Assembly: GCA_903813345.2 (NCBI GenBank) | Contig: CAIIXF020000012.1 | Span: 15,434,020-15,498,019, forward strand | Length of the DNA stretch: 64,000 bases | Reading direction: 5' to 3' | Source: Owenia fusiformis | Lineage: Eukaryota; Annelida; Polychaeta; Sabellida; Oweniidae | In this document: piece after piece, positions 12,601 to 21,181 of the stretch | Numbering within the stretch: the first letter of the stretch is position 1 | How the letters are laid out: each line of letters starts with the position of its first letter | The notes under the pieces: model-generated | The model's input: only the letters and a program-made list of their open reading frames with translations | Database searches by the model: none | What the model was told of the DNA's origin: nothing | Program-made: the position numbers and the translations under genes

Positions 12601-15600
12601 TCGGGCCAACGGTATTTGAGTTATTGCCCGGACGGACAGACAGACGGACGGACGGACGGACGTACGTACGGACGGACGGACGGAGGCGTTCCCTATATCC
12701 CTCCGAACTTTGTTCGATGGGATGATTATGAAGGCATGTGGCAATTTCCTTGCTTTTTTCAGGAAAGTATCATTACATTGTTTTCTTTTAGAATACCTGG
12801 TAGGAGTTCAAAGGGAACTCCAGGAAATTCCGATATTTCACACTTTGTATTTTTCCAAATTTTCTTTCAAAGTTTTCAGACAACACAGGAACAACCATTG
12901 ACCTGTTTTCAGGTTTACTAAAAATAGACAGTGTAATGATCCTTTCCTGAAAAAAGCAAGGAAATACACACATGACTTCATACTAATTATGTACCAGAAA
13001 ATAACATGTGCAGGTATAGCAATTTTTTATGTTACTTTCCAGCTGAACCTAATGGTAAGTGCTCAGAAGCAAATAATTCATGTGCACAAAATATTCAAAT
13101 AATCTGTTTGGTTTTAGCTTTGTGCGCATGCGCACAATGTATGCCTTTTTTTCTAGTGATTTCGTTTCGTTCCAAAGAGTTTGTGTTTCAGTGTAACTTC
13201 TGCAAAAATGGTGGACCAATGACAGAATTAACAGGTAAAATATCACTTCGAAATAATTTGAACTTTTTATACTGTAATAATAGCAAAACCTTTGCTTTAT
13301 TTGTGCATTCTATCTATCAGATAAGAGTCTCAGGGGTATTTAAGCAAATCCATTTTGGTAGGAGTACTCTTTTTAGTTTGAAAACCCACCATTTATTATT
13401 TACTGTTCGCACTGTAGTTTGTAGGCTATCCGATAGTCATATAAATCTGACCCTCGTATGATGTTATTTTTTCCGATTTGCATATTTATTTTTTCTTATT
13501 TTCTTGCATATGAGGGTCATACACACTCCCCGCATCTATATTGCGGGAAATGCTTCCCTGGCATGTCCACCCAACCAAATTCACACAAATGATAAATAAA
13601 TTTCTTTGCTTCAACTATAAAGTATTTAATCTTACCTTAGGCTCGTAAAACGCTTGGTAATTGAAGAAATATAAGTATGCCGCTTGAATTTTAAAATTTT
13701 TTCATTTTGCCATACCAAGGTCACTTCCGGGTTAATCTGAGTCTTGATGTAAAACTATATCAAACGAAATCATAAGTATTTGTTACACGAAGATTCAGTT
13801 GAATGGGAAGCAGTGTCGTTAAGAAGGGAAGTTATTTGGAAAAGTTATTGTTTCAAAATGAGAAAAGTAATAAGGATGAGAGAATGGCTTTGGAATCGAT
13901 CTCTGTGTAATAAATAATTATGATTCTGTTTCGATACATGTTTTACATTTAGACTACCGGAAACAACATTTAGCAACATGGCGGGCAATAATGAAAATAT
14001 AATTCAATTAATTATATTTTGTCAATTATCAAGTGTTTAACATGTCTAAGGTAAGATTTAACACTTTGATGTTGGAGCTAAATAATTACTCAATAATTTG
14101 TGTGACTTTGGTTAGTATGGTAACTATGGTTACCCAGACAGGCCAGAAAAGCGTTTACCGCAATTTGTTAGCAATTACGTCTATGACCATATATGCTAAG
14201 AAAATGATAAAAAATAAATATCCAAATAAGAACAGCATACAACGGTCGGATTTATATGACTATGAGTCCATTTCACTGTTTAATTGCGTCAGTAAAAGCT
14301 AAAAAATAAGATCAAAATATCATTTTGCAATAATATATGGAAAAATATATTCCTATTGTACATGAATGACATTTGTATATCTTGGATTGCTTCTAGTTTG
14401 GCTTATAAAGTGTGTGGCCTCTTATATTTGGATGCTTCTCTGCCATGTTATTTTCAATAAGATTAACATGGCTGAAATTCTTCAAATTACAAGACAGGCT
14501 TATTGCACAAAAAACTAAAAACTCTGAAATATACAAATGTCATTCATGTACATTATGAATATACTTTTCCATATATTATTGCACAATGGTCTCCCAATTT
14601 CTTATTTTTGCCATTCTACTGACGCAATGAAACAGTGAAATGGACTTTACAGTAAAATTTTAAATGTTAGGAACTGCTTTGAATTTAAAAAATAAGCAAT
14701 CAAATGACTATATTGCAACAGTATATACAGGGTGTCAAATAAGTCCCGTCCCCCCCTCTACAGCCAAAACCAAGATATTTGGTACCAAGTGTGATATATC
14801 ATTGGAAAGGTCTTCCAAAGTTACGTTGATTGGCATATATCTGACACATGTCAATCAATCTCACAAATTTTTACATTGTATCAATTGAGGTGACCATATG
14901 CCTAGAAACATGGCAATTTTGCGTATTTGGCAGGATCTTAAGAATCGGGTATAAGAAAGGTCAAGGGACCAAAAGATGACTAAATATGTTTATGGCGATG
15001 AATTTTACCAATTTCTGGATGGGGTTAGATGTGTAGAAAATAAAGGTGAAAGGAAAGTGGTGAAAACCTTTTTGTAGCTAGTTGAATGCAAAAAAGATTA
15101 ACTTTTTGACGTATTTCTGATGTCATATCCTTGTCATTTTGACGCAAAAAAGCTACTTAAAGGAGGGCACATTAACTATAAAAGACATCATAGAAATATA
15201 GGTAAATTTCATCCAAAATACTTGAGAGTTGGTGAATTAACATAACTTTGGATGATCTTTACAATGGTATATCACACTAGGTACCGTCTGTTAAGGTTTT
15301 AGCTGTAGCAGGGGGGACGGGACTTATTTGACACCCTGTAAAAAAATAGAAACATATGTACTTGTCCTAACTTTTGTATATTTCAGATAGTTATGTATAA
15401 TGTGCAGCAAATCTGTGGCCTTTTGTAATTTAGGGAGTTTCAGCCATGTTAATTTTTCCAAAAATAACATGGCGGAGAAGCATCAAAATATAAGAGGGCA
15501 CAGACATGATAGCTAAACTACAGAACAAACTAAAATATACAGTTGGGGACAAAAATAAATGACAGGTCGATTTTCGATCACCATTTCCTAATTATGGTGG

Positions 15601-17087
15601 TCTGAAAGCCCATAATTTCCAATATTGTCTAGATACATATCCCTTAAAATTTGTATATTTTACATTTTGTATAATCTCATCCACTGATTTATGGCCTCTT
15701 GTAAATTCTCTTATTTTTAACATGGGAAATCCTCACTTCAGCAAATCCACCTGTCAATAATTTATGTCCCCTACTGTACAAAAGTTAGGACATGTATAAA
15801 TGTTTCTATTTTTACATATACTGCTTCAATATGGTCCTTTCATTGCTTATTTTTTAAATTCAAAGTAGTTACTAACATTTAAATTTTAACTGTACAGTGG
15901 GGGACAAAAATAAAACTCAACGTTCACAAGTTGTCACAATGAGCTTATTTCCAAGTTTCGTGTCTCAAACTCTCCCAAGCGGTAGAAAAATAATTCCCGT
16001 TCACTAAAGTAGCACAATAAATGAATCCAAAGCTTCATACCTGCAAATAATGGATAAATCCCTACCAAATCGAATGAATGTTTTCATGAATCGCCATGTT
16101 TGTTATCCAAGGATGGTTGACTCCCAGAATGCAACATCAGTTAAGGACAGGGTGCATGTTGGGAAATTTCTGAATTCCTCAATTGAGTCACATGTTATTT
16201 TTCAAACAAGAATAACTCCTTCTCCACATTGCCTACATCTTCCAGGTTTGCACAAAGAGTGCACTTATGTGCCTAGAAAAGCCTTGTGAGAAGATTTGTT
16301 TTGTAAATTGTATAAAAAACGAGAAAATTCAGTGAATTTTTTCACTGAATTTTCTTGCTTTTTATACACTTTATCAAAACATCCTTCTCACAAGTCTTTT
16401 CTAGGCACATAAGAGCACTCTTTGTGCAAAACTGGAAGATACAGACAATGTGGGGAAGGAGTGATTCTTGTTTGAAAAATAACATGTGACTCAATTGAGG
16501 AGTGCAGAAAATTTCCCATCATGCACCCTGACCTTAACCGTATTTACTCATGACAGGTTTCAAAATGGCAGAACAGCATTTTGAAAGCTGGCACGTGTCA
16601 TGTTGCATTCTGGGAGCCAATCCTCCGTTCCGGCGCAATCGGGCGACAAAATCACCTCAACATTTGAAGAGTCGGCATAACATGTGAATATCCAATTCAA
16701 CTTTTGAAGTTCTTATTTGTCATTAGGGACACAAATTCCACTATATTTGGACTTACTAAGACGGAGCAAATAGAGCACTGAATACACTGAGGTAAGAATT
16801 TATTACATGTGCGACAGCATGTAATTTTCATAGCTTTTGCAATTCTTTATGATCCCAACTGTAGCTAGCCTATCCGAAAAAATCAAAAATCATCGAAAAT
16901 TATATGAAAAGATTGATATGCTCGCTAAATTGTTATTTTGCGCAGAAAAATAAATGCTTAAGAGTTTTGACATGTTGAAGCCTATATATCATACTACAAA
17001 TATTGAATATTCACTCCACATAATCGACGAACTAAGGAAAAATACCTGATTTACAGCATCTTGAAGTTGTGTTAGACGATCCGCCAT
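9634..17087 (-). CDS. MED21: Mediator complex subunit 21 (complete, 4 coding exons)
   Basis: MED21 (SURB7/Srb7) is a small coiled-coil subunit of the Mediator middle module, which links activators to RNA polymerase II in the nucleus. Exon 1 (17087-17046) encodes [14 protein letters not shown]. Exon 2 (11060-10946) encodes [15 protein letters not shown] and more. Exon 3 (10425-10325) encodes [20 protein letters not shown] and DSLPSEES. Exon 4 (9825-9634) encodes [20 protein letters not shown] then [20 protein letters not shown] and ends in TGA at 9636-9634. All junctions have GT/AG and phases agree. The joined product is 149 residues (human 144), with the signature ARTAKDID and PSEES blocks and the helical C-terminal half. 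The Pro/Gly-rich C-terminal tail is lineage-specific. Intron 1 is about 6 kb and full of mobile elements. Confidence 0.96.
10024..10172. mobile_element. MITE in MED21 intron 3
   Basis: A 149-bp element with inverted ends CAGGGGGTCATTAA and TTAATGACCC(C)TG. The arms continue inward as 'gaaactta...gttacgaattc' against 'gaattcctaac...gaagtttc'. hAT-like ends, but no obvious target duplication. It lies between MED21 exons 3 and 4 (intron 9826-10324). Confidence 0.65.
12003..12723 (-). repeat. Dispersed repeat family A, copy 1 (reverse)
   Basis: This copy carries three tandem subrepeats of about 140 bp ('aacaaaatcgctccactact...aaaatggcggccattttt'). After these come a single-copy end with 'gacggacggacgg' and the terminal TGTTCGATGGGAT at 12711-12723. 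Forward copies begin with the complement ATCCCATCGAACA. Non-coding; the predicted peptides are shadows of the low-complexity sequence. Confidence 0.7.
12727..12982. repeat. Foldback pair inside the 1.1-kb element
   Basis: The inverted arms read 'atgaaggcatgtggcaattt' and 'cttgcttttttcaggaaagt' near 12727-12770. They are matched by 'cctttcctgaaaaaagcaag' and 'catgacttcat' near 12941-12982. Non-coding. Confidence 0.6.
13470..14228. mobile_element. Long-TIR repeat family C, copy 1
   Basis: Imperfect long inverted arms: 'gcatatttattttttcttat', 'atgagggtcat' and 'gcgggaaatgcttccctggc' on the left. On the right, 'ggccagaaaagcgtttaccgc', 'tatgaccatatatgct' and 'aaaaaataaatatcca'. A diverged second copy lies at 39358-40099. 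No transposase is seen. It lies in MED21 intron 1. Confidence 0.6.
14264..14650. repeat. Large foldback, about 120-bp arms
   Basis: The left arm opens with AGTCCATTTCACTGTTT and contains 'ttgcaataatatatggaaaa' and 'catgaatgacatttgtatat'. The right arm carries their complements, ending AACAGTGAAATGGACT. The loop is about 140 bp and includes sequence that recurs inverted at 15430-15510 and again at 35300-35600. Confidence 0.65.
14728..15338. mobile_element. Mariner-type MITE, copy 1
   Basis: Inverted ends CAGGGTGTCAAATAAGTCCC (left) and GGGACTTATTTGACACCCTG (right), flanked on both sides by TA, the Tc1/mariner target duplication. The ends resemble the mariner consensus ACAGG-TG-TAAGTCCC. It is 611 bp with no transposase frame. 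A 603-bp sister copy is at 25498-26100. Confidence 0.85.
15540..15776. mobile_element. 237-bp TA-flanked MITE, copy 1
   Basis: Inverted ends CAGTTGGGGACAAAAATAAA and 'aataatttatgtcccctactg', flanked by TA on both sides. A copy of identical length in opposite orientation lies at 35654-35890, nested in the same family-E host element. Confidence 0.85.
16110..16630. repeat. Long snap-back repeat upstream of MED21 exon 1
   Basis: Two arms of about 200 bp meet at a near-perfect palindrome centred near 16336 ('gaaaattcagtga...tcactgaattttc'). The inner arms match along 'ttctcacaag', 'gcacaaagagtgc', 'attgagtcacatgtta' and 'cagggtgcat'. A further outer pair ('actcccagaatgcaaca'/'tgttgcattctgggag') is displaced by an insertion on the right. 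The transcript would fold into long dsRNA. A shorter relative lies at 19555-19710. Confidence 0.75.
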
Positions 17088-17311
17088 TTTGACGTTCACC
17101 TTGACCTTTGCTGCTAAAAGATAATAATAAATTTATATTATTAGTTTTATTACCTGTAACATAAACCCAATTTTTCTAAATCTATTTTAATGATAACATT
17201 GCCATTTTAATTTCTTTATACAATTATGGAAATAAAAGGATAAAATTATGTTTCAATTTTGGTTTTGAGACACCGTGTTTTAGAAAAGGTATCCCCGAAA
17301 CTCACTTTCGT
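17088..17311. promoter_or_regulatory. Probable divergent MED21 / RPLP2 promoter
   Basis: Only about 225 bp separate the MED21 start codon (minus strand) from the proposed RPLP2 TOP start near 17312 (plus strand). A weak TATA-like 'ttttagaaa' lies about 30 bp upstream of the latter. The arrangement suggests a shared bidirectional promoter. This rests on the RPLP2 exon 1 call, which is itself an inference. Confidence 0.35.
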
Positions 17312-17371
17312 CCTTTCCTACACAAATAGCCAGCGTGCAAAGACGTTTCGTGTCTCCACATAGACTTAAAA
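17312..17371 (+). other. RPLP2: Candidate RPLP2 non-coding exon 1 (5'TOP leader)
   Basis: RPLP2 coding begins one base into an exon after a clean acceptor (21181), so a non-coding leader exon must lie upstream. The best candidate starts with CCTTTCCTAC, a 5'TOP-like pyrimidine tract as used by ribosomal protein mRNAs, and runs to a GTGAGC donor at 17372. It is unproven; another leader between 17.3 and 18.0 kb is possible. Confidence 0.35.
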
Positions 17372-18086
17372 GTGAGCTATTTCATATATACACCCACTGC
17401 TTTACATTTATAAAAATCACATATGCATTTACGTTTTCGTATTCATTGTTGTGCACCTTTTAGTTCATTTGGTGAACCATTTACTGCTGTTCTTTGGTGG
17501 AAAAGATGGGAAAATTTCCACAAAAAATGATGAAAAAATAAAAAAGTCTCAAAATCATCAGGTTTCAAATCACAAAAAGCAGAATATTCCTGTAATGAAT
17601 ATTATAAAAATATCATTTCATGAAATGATGTCTCCAGGTTTTGTGTCGTCGTAAATTTTTTCATCAACTTTGGACTGGAAAGTGAAATTATATTGAGGGC
17701 AAAGGGATGAAACATCGATAAGTTTCAAAATCTAACATGGCTCTCGAAGTGAGTAACATGTGGGGTAATGTCTACATGAGAGTAACTTCAACATTTTCTG
17801 TTTTCCGCCATGTTTGATTTCTGGGAAAATTAAAATATCGCCAGATCTCGATCCATGCGAGAAAAAAAACATGTCTTCCACCTAGGTCAGAAATTAGGGC
17901 AAATAAACAAGGTGTCAAAGTTATCCCACATGTTGAAGTTATCCCACATGTCTCATTTTTGATGTAGAGGGAATCCATTTTTTCTCACATGGTATGAGAT
18001 CTCGCAAGAGCTTATTTTACGAAATTGTACAAGGCGGAAAACTGAAAATTTAATTTATCCACATTTTTCATGTCGACATTACCAGG

Positions 18087-18216
18087 CACAGTCCAGCTCC
18101 AAAGTAAACATTTTGATTGTTACTTTGGCGTTTATACTGTGTAGATCAATTGTTGTACACGCTATATCACCTCTTCTGATTATGTGAAGTTGTGACACGA
18201 AGTTTCAACGACAAGT
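18087..18216 (+). ncRNA. Box H/ACA snoRNA-like, copy 1 (RPLP2 intron 1)
   Basis: A 130-nt hairpin-hinge-hairpin-tail layout. Hairpin 1: lower stem CACAGT/ACTGTG, a two-sided internal loop (left CCAGCT, right CGTTTAT) and upper stem CCAAAGT/ACTTTGG. The hinge has H box AGATCA (ANANNA) at 18143-18148. Hairpin 2: lower stem GTTG/CAAC, a loop, and upper stem TCAC..CTTC/GAAG..GTGA. An ACA box follows at 18211-18213. From the upper stem to ACA is 15 nt, as required for a pseudouridylation pocket. It is intronic and in the sense orientation, like vertebrate SNORA52 in RPLP2; whether it is that ortholog I cannot tell. A hAT-like MITE abuts the ACA box directly. Confidence 0.75.
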
Positions 18217-18376
18217 TTTACTAGAATTTCTCACAACAGGCTAAATAAATGAAAACAATAGGCAAAATGAATGGAAATCATAGATTTAACATGGAAAAGT
18301 TGAAAAGTTACTAAAAACAACAGGCAATCTTTTGAAAACAACTGGTGAAAATTGCCTGCTGCTAATGAAACCCCTG
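18215..18376. mobile_element. hAT-like MITE, family B copy 2
   Basis: Starts 'gttttactagaatttct' and ends 'ctaatgaaacccctg'. Its left end lacks the CAGGG present in copy 3, so about 17 bp were lost exactly at the snoRNA 3' boundary. The copy was carried in the same segmental duplication as copy 3. Confidence 0.65.
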
Positions 18377-18470
18377 TCTCAGGAGCTGTTTGAAGAATAT
18401 GATAGATCAACAGTCTTCTATTGGGGTCTAATCCTATCAGAGATCAAGATATATTTCATTTTGCCTTTAT

Positions 18471-18675
18471 TATCCCATCGAACAAAGTTCGGAGGGATAT
18501 AGGGAATGCCTCCGTCCATCTGTCCGTCCGGGTAATAACTCAAATACTGTTGGCCCGATTTTGTTCATATTTTGTAAACATATACCCTATGGAGGTAGAA
18601 GTTCTGCTCGAAAGCCGATTTTCAAAATGGCCGCTCATTCAAAAATGCAATTTAGGTACAGTATGTAAAACTGTA
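18471..18675 (+). repeat. Repeat family A, copy 2 (5' end only)
   Basis: Begins 'ttatcccatcgaacaaag' and continues through 'ccgtccgggtaataactcaaat' and 'aaaatggccgctcat' before breaking off. It interrupts a duplicated segment that is uninterrupted at 19443, so it inserted after the duplication. Confidence 0.65.
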
Positions 18676-18697
18676 ATAACTGTAATAAACTGTAAAC

Positions 18698-19033
18698 TGT
18701 AGTTAGGGAGGAGGGGGTTCAAATCCATTTCAGTTTGTTATCTGAAAAATTTCAACATAACATTTTTGGCTTGGAATGGTTTAAAAATAAAGACTACCTG
18801 ATGTTTTCTTCGTCGAGATCATTCTATTCTATCAATATTTTTGTTAAGGCCGCAAATTACGATAGGAATTAACAAAAACTATATCGTTTTTGGAAATAAT
18901 TTTTCAAATTCTCAAACTGGAAGTCAGCGATCAACTTTCATGGTATTAAGTTTTGGGGGAAGGGGGGATCAAAGTCAAAACTAGATTTATTTAGTTTCCA
19001 ATCTGACATCGAATTTTTGATGCCTCCCCTTAT
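18698..19033. repeat. Element X, copy 1 (left end missing)
   Basis: Matches 20252-20600 ('ggagggggttcaaat...gcctccc'). It retains the right inverted end 'actagatttatttagtttcc' but not the left. Part of the duplicated architecture of RPLP2 intron 1. Confidence 0.6.
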
Positions 19034-19049
19034 ATTTCTCACTACAAGG

Positions 19050-19179
19050 CACAGTCCAGCTCCAAAGTGAACATTGTGATTGTTACTTTGGCGTTTATAC
19101 TGTGTAGATCAATTGTTGTACACGCTATATCACCTCTTCTGATTATGTGAAGTTGTGACACGAAGTTTCAACGACAAAA
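19050..19179 (+). ncRNA. Box H/ACA snoRNA-like, copy 2 (RPLP2 intron 1)
   Basis: Nearly identical to copy 1, with all stems intact: CACAGT/ACTGTG, CCAAAGT/ACTTTGG, GTTG/CAAC and TCAC/GTGA. H box AGATCA is at 19106-19111 and the ACA box at 19174-19176 with the expected three-nucleotide tail. Of the copies in intron 1 this looks the best preserved. It sits in a segment (about 19050-19443) duplicated with 18087-18470. Confidence 0.78.
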
Positions 19180-19187
19180 TTATCTCA

Positions 19188-19352
19188 CAGGGGTTTTACT
19201 AGAATTTCTCACAACAGGCTAAATAAATGAAAACAACAGGCAAAATGAATGGAAATCATAGATTTAACATGGAAAAGTTGAAAACTCACTAAAACAACAG
19301 GCAATCTTTTGAAAACAAGTGGTGAAAATGCCTGCTGCTAATGAAACCCCTG
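19188..19352. mobile_element. hAT-like MITE, family B copy 3
   Basis: Intact ends CAGGGGTTTTACTAG and 'ctaatgaaacccctg' bound 165 bp. It lies 8 bp downstream of snoRNA copy 2. Confidence 0.7.
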
Positions 19353-19554
19353 TCTCAGGAGCTGTTAGAAGAATATGATAGATCAACAGTCTTCTATTGG
19401 GGTCTAATCCTATCAGAGATCAAGATATATTTCATTTTGCCATTATTGTATGTAGCAATACACTAATTATTAAGTTTAGGAGGTTTGGAGTATGGGGGCT
19501 GTCTAGCCTGCAATGCTCTCCCATCTCATCTGTTAAGATTAAGGTTGTCCTGCA

Positions 19555-19710
19555 TGTTCGGAATTTTGATGAAATCCTCAGTAGAGTCGCATGTTTTTTT
19601 TCAAATATCTATCACTGAAATATGAAGACATTGTGAGGCAGGAGTGAATGTTATTTGAAAAATAACATGCGACTCTATTGAGGATTGCATCAAAATTCCG
19701 AACATATAGA
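19555..19710. repeat. Foldback repeat in RPLP2 intron 1
   Basis: Arms 'tgttcggaattttgatg...agtagagtcgcatgtt' and 'aacatgcgactctattgagg...caaaattccgaaca' around a loop of about 50 bp. Related to the arms of the 16110-16630 snap-back. Confidence 0.7.
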
Positions 19711-19805
19711 CTGACCTCAAGCTGAATAAGGATAGGGAACTGATTTTATTGTTCACTATCGACTTCTTTTGGATATCTTCAACTGTTACCTGCTCTGAAA
19801 CAGTT

Positions 19806-20180
19806 TGAGAGATTGAGGAGAAGAATGTAATGTACTCATTTTGGATTTTCTATCTGGAAAACTTAATATGTTGTCTCCAGGATGTGATATGGTTATCAAA
19901 ATATTTAGGCAATTTGTTTTCTTGAACTTATTTTTTTAATGACTACATGTTTTGCATAAACAGTTAAAACCTATGAAATAAAGTAAATCTAAATAGTCAG
20001 CAAGAGTTTGAAAAACATCTTATGCAAATATCCTCAAATTTCCTTTAAAAATCTGTCAAGTTCCACTTTACCTTCAATCATATTTATCATCCATTCCCTA
20101 GCATTTTCCAAAATTGATTAAAGTGACTTTCAAAGACTTTAGAGGCTAAAATGTTTTGATCAAAACAGTTAAATCAAGAA
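19806..20180. repeat. Intronic duplicated block Y, copy 1
   Basis: About 355 bp starting 'gagattgaggagaagaatgt' and ending near 'gttttgatcaaaaca'. It is repeated almost exactly at 20602-20957. Both are in RPLP2 intron 1 and no ORF or RNA fold was recognised. Confidence 0.75.
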
Positions 20181-20212
20181 TTTAGTGGGCTGTTAAAGCT
20201 GTACCATGAGGG

Positions 20213-20600
20213 GAGGCATAAAAAGTGCGATGTCGGATTGGAAACTAAATAAATCTAGTTAGAGGGGAGGGGGTTCAAAGCCATTTCAGTTATCTGATAA
20301 ATTTCAACATTTCATTTTTTGCAATTTTGACTCTGAATGACTTGGAATGGTTTAAAAATAAAGACCACCTGATGCTTTCTTCATCGAGATCATTCTATTC
20401 TATCAATATTTGTTAAAAGCCGGAAATTACGATAGGAATTAACAACTAGATCGTTTTTGGAAATAATTTTTCAAACTCTCAAACCGGAAGTCAGCGATCA
20501 ACTTTCATGGTATTTAGTTTTGGGGGTGAAGGGGGGTCAAAGTCAAAACTAGATTTATTTAGTTTCCGATTCAACATCGAACTTTTGATGCCTCCCTTAG
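20213..20600. mobile_element. TIR element X, complete copy
   Basis: Inverted ends of about 50 bp: GGGGAGGCATAAAAAGTGCG plus 'ggaaactaaataaatctag' on the left, and 'ctagatttatttagtttcc' plus 'ttttgatgcctccc' on the right. It sits between the two copies of block Y. Non-autonomous. Confidence 0.65.
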
Positions 20601-20601
20601 A

Positions 20602-20957
20602 GATTGAGGAGAAGAATGTAATGTACTCATTTTGGATTTTCTATCTGGAAAACTTAATATGTTGTCTCCAGGATGTGATATGGTTATCAAAATATTTAGG
20701 CAATTTGTTTTCTTGAACTTATTTTTTTAATGACTACATGTTTTGCATAAACAGTTAAAACCTATGAAATAAAGTAAATCTAAATAGTCAGCAAGAGTTT
20801 GAAAAACATCTTATGCAAATATCCTCAAATTTCCTTTAAAAATCTGTCAAGTTCCACTTTACCTTCAATCATATTTATCATCCATTCCCTAGCATTTTCC
20901 AAAATTGATTAAAGTGACTTTCAAAGACTTTAGAGGCTAAAATGTTTTGATCAAAAC
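20602..20957. repeat. Intronic duplicated block Y, copy 2
   Basis: Near-identical to 19806-20160. It joins directly to 'caacaacaaggc' and snoRNA copy 3, so the block and the snoRNA were brought together by duplication. Confidence 0.75.
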
Positions 20958-20967
20958 AACAACAAGG

Positions 20968-21098
20968 CACAGTCCAGCTCCAAAGTGAACATTGTGATTG
21001 TTATTTTGGCGTTTATACTTTGTAGATCAATTGTTGGAACACGCTATATCACCTCTTCTGATTATGTGAAGTTGTGACACGAAGTATCAACAACAAAA
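20968..21098 (+). ncRNA. Box H/ACA snoRNA-like, copy 3 (RPLP2 intron 1)
   Basis: Same layout, H box AGATCA at 21024-21029 and ACA at 21093-21095. The upper stem of hairpin 1 is kept by a G-U pair (CCAAAGT/ATTTTGG). The lower stem is damaged (CACAGT against ACTTTG), and an extra G sits in the pocket of hairpin 2. It ends 83 bp before the exon 2 acceptor. It may be decaying. Confidence 0.6.
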
Positions 21099-21181
21099 TG
21101 TAACAGAAGTTAAAGAAAATGAAAAAAACTACAAATCATGGCATGAAGTTTTCATAAATTCTACCATTTTGTCATTTCAGA

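Larger units (their letters stand above)
11939..13044. mobile_element. 1.1-kb TIR element in MED21 intron 1
   Basis: About 60-bp inverted ends: AGCTGGAAAGTAACAT at 11939 and its complement ATGTTACTTTCCAGCT ending at 13044. The internal arm sequence is 'ttgctatacctgcacgttattttctggtac'-like on both sides. It holds a reverse copy of repeat family A (about 12003-12723) and a second inverted pair (12727-12982). No transposase frame is visible. Confidence 0.7.
14671..15870. mobile_element. Composite element, family E copy 1, with two nested MITEs
   Basis: Inverted ends: CTTTGAATTTAAAAAATAAG followed by 'atgactatattgcaacagtatat' on the left, and 'atatactgcttcaatatggt...ttttttaaattcaaag' on the right. 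Two TA-flanked MITEs (14728-15338 and 15540-15776) sit inside. Without them the element is about 350 bp. A second copy lies at 35214-35962. Confidence 0.6.

Noticed and set aside
12499-12744. Arg/Ser/Val-rich frames over the GGAC/CCGT tetranucleotide runs
   Set aside because: Low-complexity shadows of repeat family A; the same happens at 47485-47703.
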